Assembly (NCBI GenBank): GCA_016282435.1
Contig: JAEEKN010000190.1
Coordinates: 1 to 37,800, forward strand
Reading direction: 5' to 3'
Length of the DNA stretch: 37,800 bases
DNA from: Lachnospiraceae bacterium
GTDB lineage: Bacteria > Bacillota > Clostridia > Lachnospirales > Lachnospiraceae
The position numbers and the translations under genes were made by a program. This document shows positions 1 through 9,732 of this stretch, piece by piece (within the stretch, counting starts at the first letter, position 1; each line of letters begins with the position of its first letter). Below the pieces are notes generated by a model that was not told where the DNA came from, ran no database searches, and saw nothing but the letters and a program-made list of their open reading frames with translations.

Positions 1-2
1 AT

Positions 3-104
3 AAGATGGTTGAAATAGATGATTCTGTAGACTACAGTGAGTATCTGTATGAACTCCTGGGTAACTATGATGATCTGGAAGAAGTACTTGAAAATCACGG
101 ATGA
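3..104 (+). CDS. C-terminal fragment of an unidentified protein (…KMVEIDDSVDYSEYLYELLGNYDDLEEVLENHG*), truncated by window edge
   Basis: Open frame 3 from the window start to TGA at 102-104, immediately upstream of hisH and its RBS (aagagga). Confidence 0.5.
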   Translation, partial: KMVEIDDSVDYSEYLYELLGNYDDLEEVLENHG

Positions 105-119
105 TAATAAGAGGACAAA

Positions 120-827
120 ATGAGTAAAATAGCAGTAATAGATTACGATGCAGGAAATACTATGAGCGTTATGAATGCTCTGAAGTTTTTAGGGTATGAA
201 GTAACGCTTTCTAATATTCCTGAAGAATTATATAAGGCGGATCATGTAATATTTCCCGGAGTTGGAGCGTATGCTGATTCGATGAACAAACTTAGAGAGT
301 ATGGTCTGGTTGAACCTATAAAGGAAATCGTAGCAAAGAAAACTCCTTTTTTAGGAATCTGTCTTGGTATGCAGCTGATATTTAACAGTAGTACCGAGAA
401 TGCAGGTGACTTAGGGGTATCGAATATAGAAGGTCTTGGATTACTTGATGGTATTATATCAGGCTTCAAAGAAAATCCGGATTTTATGAAATTAGCATAT
501 GCAAATAATGCTAACTCAATAAATGAAATACAGGATGAAAAACAGTCCGTATCTCAAATAAAAGTTCCTCATATGGGATGGAATTCTTTGAACATACAGA
601 ACAAGGATTCAAAGTTGTTCAGAGGTATTAATGACGGATGCTACGTTTACTTCGTCCATTCGTTTTACCTGAATGCTAAAAATCATGAAGATGTTGCAGC
701 TACTACAGAGTATGGCATAACCTTCGATAGTGCTGTAGAGCATGATAATATCTTTGGTTGCCAGTTCCATCCGGAGAAGAGTGGAGATGTAGGTATGGAG
801 ATATTAAAGAATTTCTGCTCATTATAA
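120..827 (+). CDS. hisH: Imidazole glycerol phosphate synthase, glutamine amidotransferase subunit
   Basis: Class I GATase motifs: IAVIDYDAGN, FPGVGAYADSM, PFLGICLGMQLIF, VPHMGWN, YFVHSFY, GCQFHPEKSG. Confidence 0.97.
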   Translation: MSKIAVIDYDAGNTMSVMNALKFLGYEVTLSNIPEELYKADHVIFPGVGAYADSMNKLREYGLVEPIKEIVAKKTPFLGICLGMQLIFNSSTENAGDLGVSNIEGLGLLDGIISGFKENPDFMKLAYANNANSINEIQDEKQSVSQIKVPHMGWNSLNIQNKDSKLFRGINDGCYVYFVHSFYLNAKNHEDVAATTEYGITFDSAVEHDNIFGCQFHPEKSGDVGMEILKNFCSL

Positions 828-851
828 TATATAATTAGAAAAGGTGTATAG

Positions 852-1613
852 ATGTTTACAAAAAGAATCATACCCTGTCTTGATGTTAAGGACGGAAGGG
901 TTGTTAAGGGAACTAATTTCATAAATCTTAGAGATGCGGGAGATCCGGTAGAAGTAGGAGCAAACTACAGTAAATGTGGAGCTGACGAGCTGGTGTTCCT
1001 TGATATTACGGCGTCATCCGACAAACGAAACACTACTGTAGATATGGTTAGAAAAGTAGCGGAAAATGTATTCATACCGTTTACTGTTGGTGGAGGGATC
1101 CGTACGGTAGATGATTTTCGTACAATACTTAGAGCAGGAGCGGATAAAGTAGCAGTTAATTCTGCGGCAATTGATAATCCTCAGATAATCAGTGATGCGG
1201 CTATGAAGTTCGGAAGCCAGTGTGTAGTCGTAGCTATCGATGCAAAAAGAAGAGCTGATGGAAATGGCTGGACCATCTACAAGCATGGCGGAAGAATAGA
1301 TATGGGTATCGATGCTGTAGAGTGGGGCCGTAAAGCGTATGAACTCGGAGCCGGTGAAATACTTCTAACAAGTATGGACTGTGACGGAACAAAAGCCGGA
1401 TATGACTGTGAACTTACCCGTGCAATCTCCGATGTCGTAGATATACCGGTTATAGCATCGGGCGGAGCAGGAACATTTGAACATTTCCTTGATGCGTTTG
1501 AACAAGGACATGCTGATGCCGTGCTTGCAGCTTCTCTTTTTCACTATAAAGAGATGGAAATTTCGGATTTGAAGAAATATCTTAAAGATAAAGGAATTTC
1601 AGTTAGAATGTGA
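852..1613 (+). CDS. hisF: Imidazole glycerol phosphate synthase, cyclase subunit
   Basis: [62 protein letters not shown]; adjacent to hisH. Confidence 0.98.
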   Translation: MFTKRIIPCLDVKDGRVVKGTNFINLRDAGDPVEVGANYSKCGADELVFLDITASSDKRNTTVDMVRKVAENVFIPFTVGGGIRTVDDFRTILRAGADKVAVNSAAIDNPQIISDAAMKFGSQCVVVAIDAKRRADGNGWTIYKHGGRIDMGIDAVEWGRKAYELGAGEILLTSMDCDGTKAGYDCELTRAISDVVDIPVIASGGAGTFEHFLDAFEQGHADAVLAASLFHYKEMEISDLKKYLKDKGISVRM

Positions 1614-1617
1614 TATG

Positions 1618-1652
1618 AACACCATGAGTCATTAAATATGATTCATGGTGTT
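1618..1652 (+). terminator. Hairpin directly after hisF stop, putative terminator/3' stabiliser
   Basis: AACACCATGAgTCAT taaat ATGAtTCATGGTGTT, near-perfect inverted repeat followed by A/T-rich sequence. Confidence 0.7.
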
Positions 1653-1665
1653 ATTTATATTATTA

Positions 1666-1948
1666 CTCACTAAAGTTGAGAGCTTAAGAAGAAACTTTAA
1701 GGTGAGGGTGCGGAAGTGCAGGTATGGGATAAAACCATAAAGCGGCAGAGGATATGCATGATTTACGTACAATATCGGAATGAGGCAAAAATCGATTATC
1801 CGAATCGATTTTTGAGCGTAGTACAAGTGTGCCCGGTATCAAGCGGGCACACGATTGCAAGCGTCCGAAATGAAGATATGTACGGAAACATAGCATATCC
1901 CTGCGGTAGCGTAAACGGGTTTTAGACCATACCGGCATTTATGCACCC
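1666..1948. ncRNA. Candidate structured non-coding element (strand undetermined; 5' hairpin plus large branched inverted-repeat structure)
   Basis: Nested complementary segments: CTCAC-TAAAGTT/AACTTTA-GTGAG (1666-1706); GGGTGC/GCACCC (1706-1711/1943-1948); GGTATGG/CCATACC (1721-1727/1927-1933); TAAAACC/GGTTTTA (1730-1736/1918-1924); GCAG-GGATATGC/GCATATCC-CTGC (1745-1757/1893-1904); GTAC-ATATC/GATAT-GTAC (1767-1776/1875-1883); terminal hairpins AAAAATCGAT/ATCGATTTTT (1787-1813) and GTGTGCCCG/CGGGCACAC (1827-1852). No convincing ORF. Confidence 0.5.
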
Positions 1949-1966
1949 GTAAAATAGACATGATAC

Positions 1967-1997
1967 CAAAACAGGCTTCCCATAAAGAGAAGCCTGT
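1967..1997 (-). terminator. Rho-independent terminator for the minus-strand activase gene
   Basis: 9-bp stem ACAGGCTTC/GAAGCCTGT with a 9-nt loop; minus-strand read continues with TTTTGG. Confidence 0.75.
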
Positions 1998-2006
1998 AAC
2001 ATTTTC

Positions 2007-5000
2007 TTACTGCATCTTCCTCATCGCAGCCGAAAGCATCAGTTTGATACGGTTCAGCTGGTTGACTTCGCTGGCACCGGGATCGTAGTCGACAGCCACG
2101 ATATTAGACTCGGGATACTGACGCCTGAGCTCTTTGATCACACCCTTACCTACGATATGGTTCGGCAGGCATGCGAAAGGCTGAGCACATACGATATTCG
2201 GTGCACCGGATTTTATCAGTTCCACCATCTCGCCGGTCAGGAACCAACCTTCACCGGTCTGGTTACCGAGAGAGCAGATAGAAGAAGCCATCTCGGCCAG
2301 TTCTTCGATTCTGGCGGGAGGATCAAACCTCTTACTCTTTTCAAAGGCAAGACGTGATTCCTTACGACAGAACTCGATGATATTTATGATCATCTTGTTG
2401 AATTTAACATCTTTTTTGCTCTTACCCAGGCACTCATATTTGAACTTGGCATCGAATGAACAGTAAAGAATGAAATTGATAAGTTCGGGACAGATAACCT
2501 CTGCACCCTCTTTTTCCAGCTGCTCGATCAGATGATTATTTGCCATGGGAGCATATTTTACCAGAATTTCACCTACGATGCCGACTCTGGGCTTCTTGAT
2601 GCTCTCGTCGAGAGGCAGTTCATCAAACTCTTTTATGATATTTCTGACATTCTTTTTGTACTCGGACCAGAACAGAGTATATCTGAAATCCTTTCGGGAC
2701 AGAGACTTGCATACTATATCCAGCCACTTCTTGTGAAGAGCATTTGCTGAACCCGGAACAAGTTCGTAAGGCCTCGTACGGTAAAGAACCTTCTGGAAGA
2801 TATCACCGTAGCATAAAGCATGCATAACTTTGACTATCAGAGAAGGAGTAAACTTAAATCCGGGATTCTTCTCTATACCTGAGGTACTGATGGACAGAAC
2901 AGGAACCTGAGGCATACCTGCTTTTGCCAGAGCACGACGGATAAGACCTATATAGTTTGTAGCACGGCATCCGCCACCGGTCTGGGTATATATAACACCT
3001 ACTTTGTTAACATCGTATTTACCTGACTGAAGAGCCTGTATAACCTGACCTACAACTATAAGTGAAGGGTAGCAGGCATCATTGTTTACGTATTTAAGAC
3101 CGACATCTACAGCACTTCTGTCATCATTCTGAAGAATCTCAAGATGATAACCTTCCGAACGGATGGCAGCTTCGAGAACCTCAAAATGAATGGGAGACAT
3201 CTTGGGCGCTATCAGGGTATAATCCTTACGCATGGCCTTTGTGAATACAACTCTTTCAACCGCAGCTGAATGAACGTGGGGAACATAATGGTTCTTCTCA
3301 CGGTCCTTGATAGCGGAGAGGAGAGAACGGATCCTGATTCTGGCGGCACCTAAGTTGTTAACTTCATCAATCTTTAGTACAGTATATATCTTGCCCGAAG
3401 CATTCAAGATATCCGAAACACCATCTGTGGTCACGGCATCAAGACCGCAACCGAAAGAGTTGAGCTGAACGAGCTCCAGATTCTTCTGGGTACGTACAAA
3501 TGATGCGGCAGCGTAAAGACGTGAATGGTACATCCACTGATCGACAACTATTAGAGGACGGTCAACTTTTCCGAGATGTGACACACTGTCTTCGGTCAAA
3601 ACTGCTACGCCGTAAGAATTAATCATCTCGGGGATACCGTGGTTAATCTCGGGATCGATATGGTAGGGACGACCTGCCAGAACGATACCCTTCCTGCCGG
3701 TACGTCTCATATATTCGAGTGTCTCTTCGCCCTTGCGTTCAACATCACTTCTGGCACTGGCAAGTTCGATCCATGCCGCACGTGATGCCTGCATAACTTC
3801 GTCGGGAGTAAAATCATTGTAGAACGGTGCGTTTTTATCACAGAATATCTGTACCAGTCTGTTGGTGATGATATCTTCGCTTTCAAATGAAAGGAAAGGA
3901 TTGGCATAAACTATATCAGGGTCGCGAAGTTCTTCGACATTGTTCTTGATATTCTCACCGTATGAAGTTACTATAGGGCAGTTATAATGATTGCCCGCGC
4001 CTTCGGCCTCTTTTCTTTCATAAGGAATACAGGGATAGAAGATAAATTTGCATCCCTGTGAAAGCAGCCACATGATATGTCCGTGTGCCAGCTTTGCGGG
4101 GTAACATTCCGATTCTGAAGGAATGGATTCTATACCCATCTCATAAATTTTACGACTGGAGAGGGGAGAAACCACTACTTTATATTTTAATTTTGTAAAG
4201 AATGTAAACCAAAACGGATAGTTTTCATAAATATTCAGAACTCTGGGGATTCCGACAACGCCTCTTACAGCCTCTTTTTCAGGAAGAGGAGTGTAGCCGA
4301 ATATTCTCTCGAGTTTATAATCAAACAGGTTCGGGATGTTGTCCTTGTTCTTTTCTCCTCCGATACCTCTTTCACAGCGGTTACCGGATATAAAACGTCT
4401 GCCGTCGCTAAACTTGTTTATCGTCAGCATACATGTATTTGTACAACCCTTACATCTGCTCATGGATGTCTCAAATGTAAGAGCAGTGATCTCGTCGATC
4501 GTGAGCATGGTGGTTTTTAGCTCGGGTTCATAATCCCTGCGGGCTATGAGAGCTGCACCGAATGCACCCATGATACCGGCGATATCTGGACGGATACAGT
4601 CACATCCAAGGATTGTTTCAAGAGCACGCAGTACCGCATTGTTATAGAAGGTACCACCCTGAACTACGATGTGCTCACCGAGGTCTTTGGGATCTGTAAC
4701 CTTTATAACCTTGTATAAAGCGTTTTTGATGACCGAATAAGCAAGACCCGAAGAAATATCTGCTACGGTAGCGCCTTCCTTCTGTGCCTGCTTTACTTTG
4801 GAATTCATAAATACGGTACAACGGCTTCCGAGATCTATGGGATTCTCGGCAAATAACGCGATATTTGAAAAATCAGCTATTTCATAATCAAGTGATTTGG
4901 CAAAAGTCTCGATAAAGGAACCGCAGCCCGAAGAACATGCTTCGTTCAGCTGTACGGAATTAACTGCACCGTCCTTTATCCTGATGCACTTCATATCCTG

Positions 5001-6290
5001 GCCGCCTATATCGAGTATGCAGTCTACATCGGGATCAAAAAAAGCAGCAGCCTGATAATGAGCAACGGTCTCAACTTCACCCTGGTCGAGCATGAGGGCA
5101 GCCTTTATCAGGGCTTCGCCGTAACCGGTGGAGCATGATCTCACTATTTTGACGCCTTCCGGAAGATTTCCGTATATCTCCTTGATAGATCTGATAGCAG
5201 TCTTTAAGGGGCTTCCGTTGTTGTTGGAATAGAAAGAATACAGAAGTTCGCCCTTCTCGCCTACTAGAGCAACCTTTGTAGTAGTCGAACCGGCATCTAT
5301 ACCTAAGAATGCATTTCCTTTGTATGAGCTTAAATCAGCCTTTTTTACAGAATGGGAAGCATGTCTTTTCTTAAATGCCTCAAACTCATCCTCTGAAGAG
5401 AACAGAGGAGTCATTCTGGTAACTTCAAACTTTATATCCACATGGTTCCTAAGAGTGGTCATAAGGTCTTTGAGACTGAATATCTTTATATCCTTTATGT
5501 CCATCTGCTTTCCGCCGGGAAGCATGCAGGAATTAAGAGCTGCTCCGGTAGCCGCAAAAAGATGTGAATCGGCAGGTGAGATAGCAGTCTCATCGGTAAG
5601 CTTAAGAGTTCTGATAAATGCAGCTTTAAGTTCCGAAAGGAATGTCAGAGGTCCTCCGAGAAAGGCAACCTTTCCTCTGATGGGCTTGCCGCATGCCAGA
5701 CCGGAGATGGTCTGGTTTACAACTGCCTGGAAGATAGATGCGGAAAGATCGGGCTTTGTAGCACCTTCATTTATAAGGGGCTGTATATCGGTCTTTGCAA
5801 ATACACCGCATCTGGCAGCTATAGGGTATATGGCTTTATAACTTTTTGCATATTCATTGAGTCCTGCCGCATCTGTCTTCAACAGTGAAGCCATCTGGTC
5901 GATAAAGGATCCGGTACCACCGGCACAGATACCGTTCATACGCTGCTCTATGGTGGAGCCGAAGTATATGATCTTCGCATCCTCACCACCAAGCTCTATG
6001 GCTACATCGGGTTTTACGGGTAGCTGTTCAACAGAAGTGGATACGGCGATAACTTCCTGAGTAAAGGGAATACCCAGAAAATCAGCGATGGCAAGACCGC
6101 CGGAGCCGGTGATAGAGCATGCGGATTCTATATCAGGATATTTTTTCAGGCACTCATCGATGAGGTCTGCTAAAGTTTCCTGAATATTCGCAAAATGCCT
6201 TCTGTAATCTGAAAACAGTTTGTTGTTTTTCTCGTCGAGTAACATTACCTTGACGGTTGTAGAACCGATGTCAATACCAAACTTATACAT
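2007..6290 (-). CDS. Acyl-CoA dehydratase activase (2-hydroxyglutaryl-CoA dehydratase activator family; two BadF/BadG/BcrA/BcrD ATPase domains plus C-terminal DUF2229/dehydratase-like region)
   Basis: 1427 aa. Two ASKHA phosphate-1 motifs ([33 protein letters not shown]), [13 protein letters not shown] and [23 protein letters not shown] and RCTVFMNSK, and a C-terminal Cys-containing region. Confidence 0.93.
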   Translation of the reverse strand: MYKFGIDIGSTTVKVMLLDEKNNKLFSDYRRHFANIQETLADLIDECLKKYPDIESACSITGSGGLAIADFLGIPFTQEVIAVSTSVEQLPVKPDVAIELGGEDAKIIYFGSTIEQRMNGICAGGTGSFIDQMASLLKTDAAGLNEYAKSYKAIYPIAARCGVFAKTDIQPLINEGATKPDLSASIFQAVVNQTISGLACGKPIRGKVAFLGGPLTFLSELKAAFIRTLKLTDETAISPADSHLFAATGAALNSCMLPGGKQMDIKDIKIFSLKDLMTTLRNHVDIKFEVTRMTPLFSSEDEFEAFKKRHASHSVKKADLSSYKGNAFLGIDAGSTTTKVALVGEKGELLYSFYSNNNGSPLKTAIRSIKEIYGNLPEGVKIVRSCSTGYGEALIKAALMLDQGEVETVAHYQAAAFFDPDVDCILDIGGQDMKCIRIKDGAVNSVQLNEACSSGCGSFIETFAKSLDYEIADFSNIALFAENPIDLGSRCTVFMNSKVKQAQKEGATVADISSGLAYSVIKNALYKVIKVTDPKDLGEHIVVQGGTFYNNAVLRALETILGCDCIRPDIAGIMGAFGAALIARRDYEPELKTTMLTIDEITALTFETSMSRCKGCTNTCMLTINKFSDGRRFISGNRCERGIGGEKNKDNIPNLFDYKLERIFGYTPLPEKEAVRGVVGIPRVLNIYENYPFWFTFFTKLKYKVVVSPLSSRKIYEMGIESIPSESECYPAKLAHGHIMWLLSQGCKFIFYPCIPYERKEAEGAGNHYNCPIVTSYGENIKNNVEELRDPDIVYANPFLSFESEDIITNRLVQIFCDKNAPFYNDFTPDEVMQASRAAWIELASARSDVERKGEETLEYMRRTGRKGIVLAGRPYHIDPEINHGIPEMINSYGVAVLTEDSVSHLGKVDRPLIVVDQWMYHSRLYAAASFVRTQKNLELVQLNSFGCGLDAVTTDGVSDILNASGKIYTVLKIDEVNNLGAARIRIRSLLSAIKDREKNHYVPHVHSAAVERVVFTKAMRKDYTLIAPKMSPIHFEVLEAAIRSEGYHLEILQNDDRSAVDVGLKYVNNDACYPSLIVVGQVIQALQSGKYDVNKVGVIYTQTGGGCRATNYIGLIRRALAKAGMPQVPVLSISTSGIEKNPGFKFTPSLIVKVMHALCYGDIFQKVLYRTRPYELVPGSANALHKKWLDIVCKSLSRKDFRYTLFWSEYKKNVRNIIKEFDELPLDESIKKPRVGIVGEILVKYAPMANNHLIEQLEKEGAEVICPELINFILYCSFDAKFKYECLGKSKKDVKFNKMIINIIEFCRKESRLAFEKSKRFDPPARIEELAEMASSICSLGNQTGEGWFLTGEMVELIKSGAPNIVCAQPFACLPNHIVGKGVIKELRRQYPESNIVAVDYDPGASEVNQLNRIKLMLSAAMRKMQ

Positions 6291-6400
6291 TTCTTACTTG
6301 TTCCGAACGTGCTTAAAACCTTGATTTTTAGACACGTGGCTTTCCTTTCAATCTTAAGTAGTTTTTAAAACAACGTGACGTAATTTTCACAATCTTAGTA

Positions 6401-6429
6401 AGTATAGCAAATTTCTACTTTAAATACAA
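6401..6429 (-). promoter_or_regulatory. Sigma-A-like promoter for activase gene (TTGTAT-N17-TATACT, extended TGC)
   Basis: Read on the minus strand: TTGTAT ttaaagtagaaatttgc TATACT, ~110 bp upstream of the start codon. Confidence 0.6.
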
Positions 6430-6492
6430 GAAAAGTTTTATTTTTTTATAGATTGTTAATAAATTGGAACAAAGATATTTTTCTTTACTTTT

Positions 6493-6520
6493 TTGTTTAA
6501 AAATGGTAAAATAACATAAT
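6493..6520 (+). promoter_or_regulatory. Possible sigma-A promoter for GH115 gene (TTGTTT-N16-CATAAT)
   Basis: Hexamers with acceptable spacing, 38 bp upstream of the predicted start. Confidence 0.4.
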
Positions 6521-6558
6521 GTATGTCTATTTAGAATGAATGTGTGGAGGGATGTAAT

Positions 6559-9390
6559 ATGGGATTTACTCTGGCAGATAAAAACGGTGCGGTGAAGATT
6601 GTTCTGTATAAAGATGAATATAAAGGTGTTAAGAGGGCTGCAGACTGGCTCTGTGATGATATAAAAATTGTAACGGGCAGGGAACCGGAGCTGATAACGG
6701 ATGCTACGGAACTGCCTGAAAGCGGAAATATCCTGATAGCAGGAACACTAGGAGTATCGAAGCTGGCCGAGGATACTGCACGGACACTCGGGATAGATAT
6801 CTCGGGGATACAGGGAAAAAGAGAGGTGTTCGGAATCTTTGTAAAGGATAATACCGTACTGATACTCGGTAGTGAGAAGAGGGGCACCATATACGGACTT
6901 TTACATATTTCGGAACTGATAGGAATTACCCCTATGAAGTATTTCGGAGATCTGGTTCCTGTGCATTATGATACCATAGTATTCGAAGAAGGTGCCGGGG
7001 AAAAGAAAGAAGGGACACTGAAGATAGATCCTTCATGTATATCAAAGGAACCTTCCGTAAAGTACAGAGGCTTCTTTATAAATGATGAGTGGCCCGCATT
7101 CGGAAACTGGTGCAACAGGCATTTTGGCGGATTTACCGCAGAGTGTTACGAAAAAGTGTTTGAATATCTGTTAAGACTTAAGGGCAACTATATGTGGCCT
7201 GCTATGTGGAGCTCTATATTCAGCATGGACGGTCCTGACTTAAAATCTGCTGAACTTGCGGATGAACTGGGCGTGGTAATGGGTACATCCCATCATGAGC
7301 CCTGCTGCCGTGCGGGAGAGGAATTCCAGAAGCTCAAGAAACAGTATCCCGAGTATGGGACGGACTGGAGCTTCCTCACCAACCGTGAGGGTGTCACAAA
7401 GTTCTGGGAGGACGGACTGAAGCGCAGCGGTAAGTTTGAGAACGTGATCACTGTCGGAATGCGCGGAGAAGCGGATTCGAAACTTTTTGCTGACGCCACA
7501 CTAGAAGATAATATAAATGTATTAAAGAATGTCATCAATTGTCAGAAGGAACTGATATCAAAATATACAGACGGAAAGCAGCCTTTGATGCTGGCTGTAT
7601 ATAAAGAAGTAGAGGAATACTATAAAGGCAGTGCGGATACCCCCGGACTTAAAGACTGGGACGGACTGGACGGTATCACTCTTATGCTCTGTGATGACAA
7701 TTTCGGTAATCTGCGTCTGATGATGGATGATAACAAGCGTGATCACAATGGCGGTTACGGAATGTATTATCATTTTGACTATCATGGAGGTCCGGTATCG
7801 TATGAGTGGATAAACAGCTCATATCTGCCCAAAATCTGGGAACAGATGACCACTGCTTATGATTTCGGTATCAGGGATATCTGGATAGTGAATGTCGGAG
7901 ACTTAAAGAACCAGGAGCTCCCGTTAAGCTATTTTATGAATCTGGCTTATGACTATGAAAAGTATGGTTCGGAAGCAAAAGACAATTATATAGGTTATCT
8001 TGACGAGTGGGTGAACAAACAGTTTGCAGGCCTCGATAAAGAAACTATAGATGAGATAAAAGAAGTGACAGAGGGTTATACCAGGATCAATAATATCGTA
8101 AAGCCCGAGGTGCTCGGCGAGAATACATACAGCCTTGAACATTTTAATGAAGCTATAAAGGTACTGAAGATAGTAAATAAACTCGAGAAAAAGGCTCTTG
8201 AACTGGATAACAGCATCAAGGGTGCATATCATGATACATATTTCAGTCTGGTGGGATTCCAGGCTCTGGCATCGTTCAATCTTGTAAAAATGCAGATATA
8301 TGCCGGAATGAACAAAAAATATGCTACGCAGGGACGTGTGACTGCCAATAAATACGCAAAATACGTAAAGGAATGCATAAAGAGGGATAGGGAGCTTACT
8401 GAAATCTACCATACTTTCGCAGAAGGAAAGTGGTACGGAATGGGGCTTTCCAAGCATATAGGCTTCAGGGCATGGAACGAAGAAGGCTGCCGTCTGCCCG
8501 TTATGGTATATGTGGAAACAGAGAGCAAAAATGACCTCGTAGTGGCAGATGATGATTCGGATAAGTTCAGTGGAGGCGGCGCTTGGACATCACGTCCTTT
8601 GAGACTGTCAGGATTTGATTACAGGGGAAAAGGAAGCATGTGCATAGCCACAGCGGGCAGTGAACCTGTGACGTATACACTTGAGTGTACTGATCCGGAT
8701 ATAGTATTTACTTCCGGAAAAGACAAGAATTTCGTACTGTCGGGTATAGCGGACAGTACGAATAATGCTCATATCAGTGTACAACTGAAGGAGAACGGAA
8801 AACCCGGAAAACATGAGTTTGCGGTAAAGACCAATGCAGGAAGAGTAAAGGTATTCTTTGAAGTAAAAGAAACGGCAAATATCATAGCCGTACAGGCTGA
8901 AAGCTACATAGAACTTAAAAAGGGAAAAGATGGGGAGTTCAGGGAACTTAAAGATTTTGGAAGGCTTCTTCCCGGAGAAGAACATTCGGCCCTTAAGGCA
9001 TTCCCTCAGGACAGAAGTTTTAAGGATGCACCTGTTGCCGTTTATAAGGTAAATGTACCCGCAGATGGCAGATACGGAATGATAGTATATACAGCTCCTT
9101 CCAATCCTTCTTCGGCAGATAACAGGATACCTTTTGGCCTCACGGTTAACACCGGGGAAAAACAGATCATAAACACTATACCGGAAGGATATGTGGGCGG
9201 CGAGAATTACTGCGGTGACTGGTGCAGGGCTGTACTGGAGAATGTCAGAAGAACAAAGGTAGATGTGACACTGAAGAAAGGTGAGAACACCATAGAATTT
9301 GAAGCGACAGAACCCGGTTTTGTCCTGGAAAAATTTGAACTCGTACCGGACGGAATGGATCTGCCGTACAGCAGGCTCGGATGTATATGA
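6559..9390 (+). CDS. Glycoside hydrolase family 115 (xylan alpha-glucuronidase-like), no signal peptide visible
   Basis: KYRGFFINDEWPAFGNWCNRHFGGFTAECYEKVFEYLLRLKGNYMWPAMWSSIF…GTSHHEPCCRAGEEF…VGMRGEADSK…YHFDYHGGPVSYEWIN are GH115-type blocks. Start set to ATG 6559 because GGAGGG lies just upstream (the ORF track starts at 6544). Confidence 0.92.
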   Translation: MGFTLADKNGAVKIVLYKDEYKGVKRAADWLCDDIKIVTGREPELITDATELPESGNILIAGTLGVSKLAEDTARTLGIDISGIQGKREVFGIFVKDNTVLILGSEKRGTIYGLLHISELIGITPMKYFGDLVPVHYDTIVFEEGAGEKKEGTLKIDPSCISKEPSVKYRGFFINDEWPAFGNWCNRHFGGFTAECYEKVFEYLLRLKGNYMWPAMWSSIFSMDGPDLKSAELADELGVVMGTSHHEPCCRAGEEFQKLKKQYPEYGTDWSFLTNREGVTKFWEDGLKRSGKFENVITVGMRGEADSKLFADATLEDNINVLKNVINCQKELISKYTDGKQPLMLAVYKEVEEYYKGSADTPGLKDWDGLDGITLMLCDDNFGNLRLMMDDNKRDHNGGYGMYYHFDYHGGPVSYEWINSSYLPKIWEQMTTAYDFGIRDIWIVNVGDLKNQELPLSYFMNLAYDYEKYGSEAKDNYIGYLDEWVNKQFAGLDKETIDEIKEVTEGYTRINNIVKPEVLGENTYSLEHFNEAIKVLKIVNKLEKKALELDNSIKGAYHDTYFSLVGFQALASFNLVKMQIYAGMNKKYATQGRVTANKYAKYVKECIKRDRELTEIYHTFAEGKWYGMGLSKHIGFRAWNEEGCRLPVMVYVETESKNDLVVADDDSDKFSGGGAWTSRPLRLSGFDYRGKGSMCIATAGSEPVTYTLECTDPDIVFTSGKDKNFVLSGIADSTNNAHISVQLKENGKPGKHEFAVKTNAGRVKVFFEVKETANIIAVQAESYIELKKGKDGEFRELKDFGRLLPGEEHSALKAFPQDRSFKDAPVAVYKVNVPADGRYGMIVYTAPSNPSSADNRIPFGLTVNTGEKQIINTIPEGYVGGENYCGDWCRAVLENVRRTKVDVTLKKGENTIEFEATEPGFVLEKFELVPDGMDLPYSRLGCI

Positions 9391-9719
9391 AAAAAGAATG
9401 TGCAATGTACCAATCCATGGTAGAGCCCTTTTTGGAGGGTAAGCTTTCGGGTTCCAACAGGTCTGATTTTATTGAACATGTAAAATCGTGTAAAGTATGC
9501 CATGAAGAACTTGAAATATACCATGTTATATATTCCGTGCTTGATGAGCTGGATACCGATTCGGGGAAAGAAACCTCGAATTATATGGCTTCTCTGGAGA
9601 AAAAACTCGGATCGGGTTCTGGATCTGATTCGGTGCTTTTCGGGATGAACGCGGCTTACGGATTTGCGATAGCCGGACTGGCTTCGATCCTGGCGGGAGT
9701 ACTGTTATTACTTATTTAG
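9387..9719 (+). CDS. Small zf-HC2 (anti-sigma-factor-like zinc finger) protein with one C-terminal TM helix
   Basis: HVKSCKVCHEEL (H-x3-C-x2-C) plus the hydrophobic tail AYGFAIAGLASILAGVLLLLI. ATGA overlap with the GH115 stop if the start is 9387. Confidence 0.75.
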   Translation: MKKECAMYQSMVEPFLEGKLSGSNRSDFIEHVKSCKVCHEELEIYHVIYSVLDELDTDSGKETSNYMASLEKKLGSGSGSDSVLFGMNAAYGFAIAGLASILAGVLLLLI

Positions 9720-9732
9720 AAAGGTTATTGGC

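Noticed and set aside
1632-1938. ORFs of 64-84 aa in both strands across the hisF-activase gap
   Set aside because: They overlap the inverted-repeat structure, lack clear RBS and show composition with no recognisable motif; read as incidental ORFs in a non-coding element.
1706-1948. Integron attC site or group II intron remnant as explanation for the structured element
   Set aside because: No GTTRRRY/RYYYAAC core sites and no domain V-like hairpin recognised.
8608-9405. 265-aa antisense ORF opposite GH115 (and similar antisense ORFs opposite other genes, e.g. 5320-5841, 7924-8457, 10392-10886)
   Set aside because: Shadow ORFs of strongly supported genes; Ser/Phe/Tyr-rich composition typical of antisense translation.
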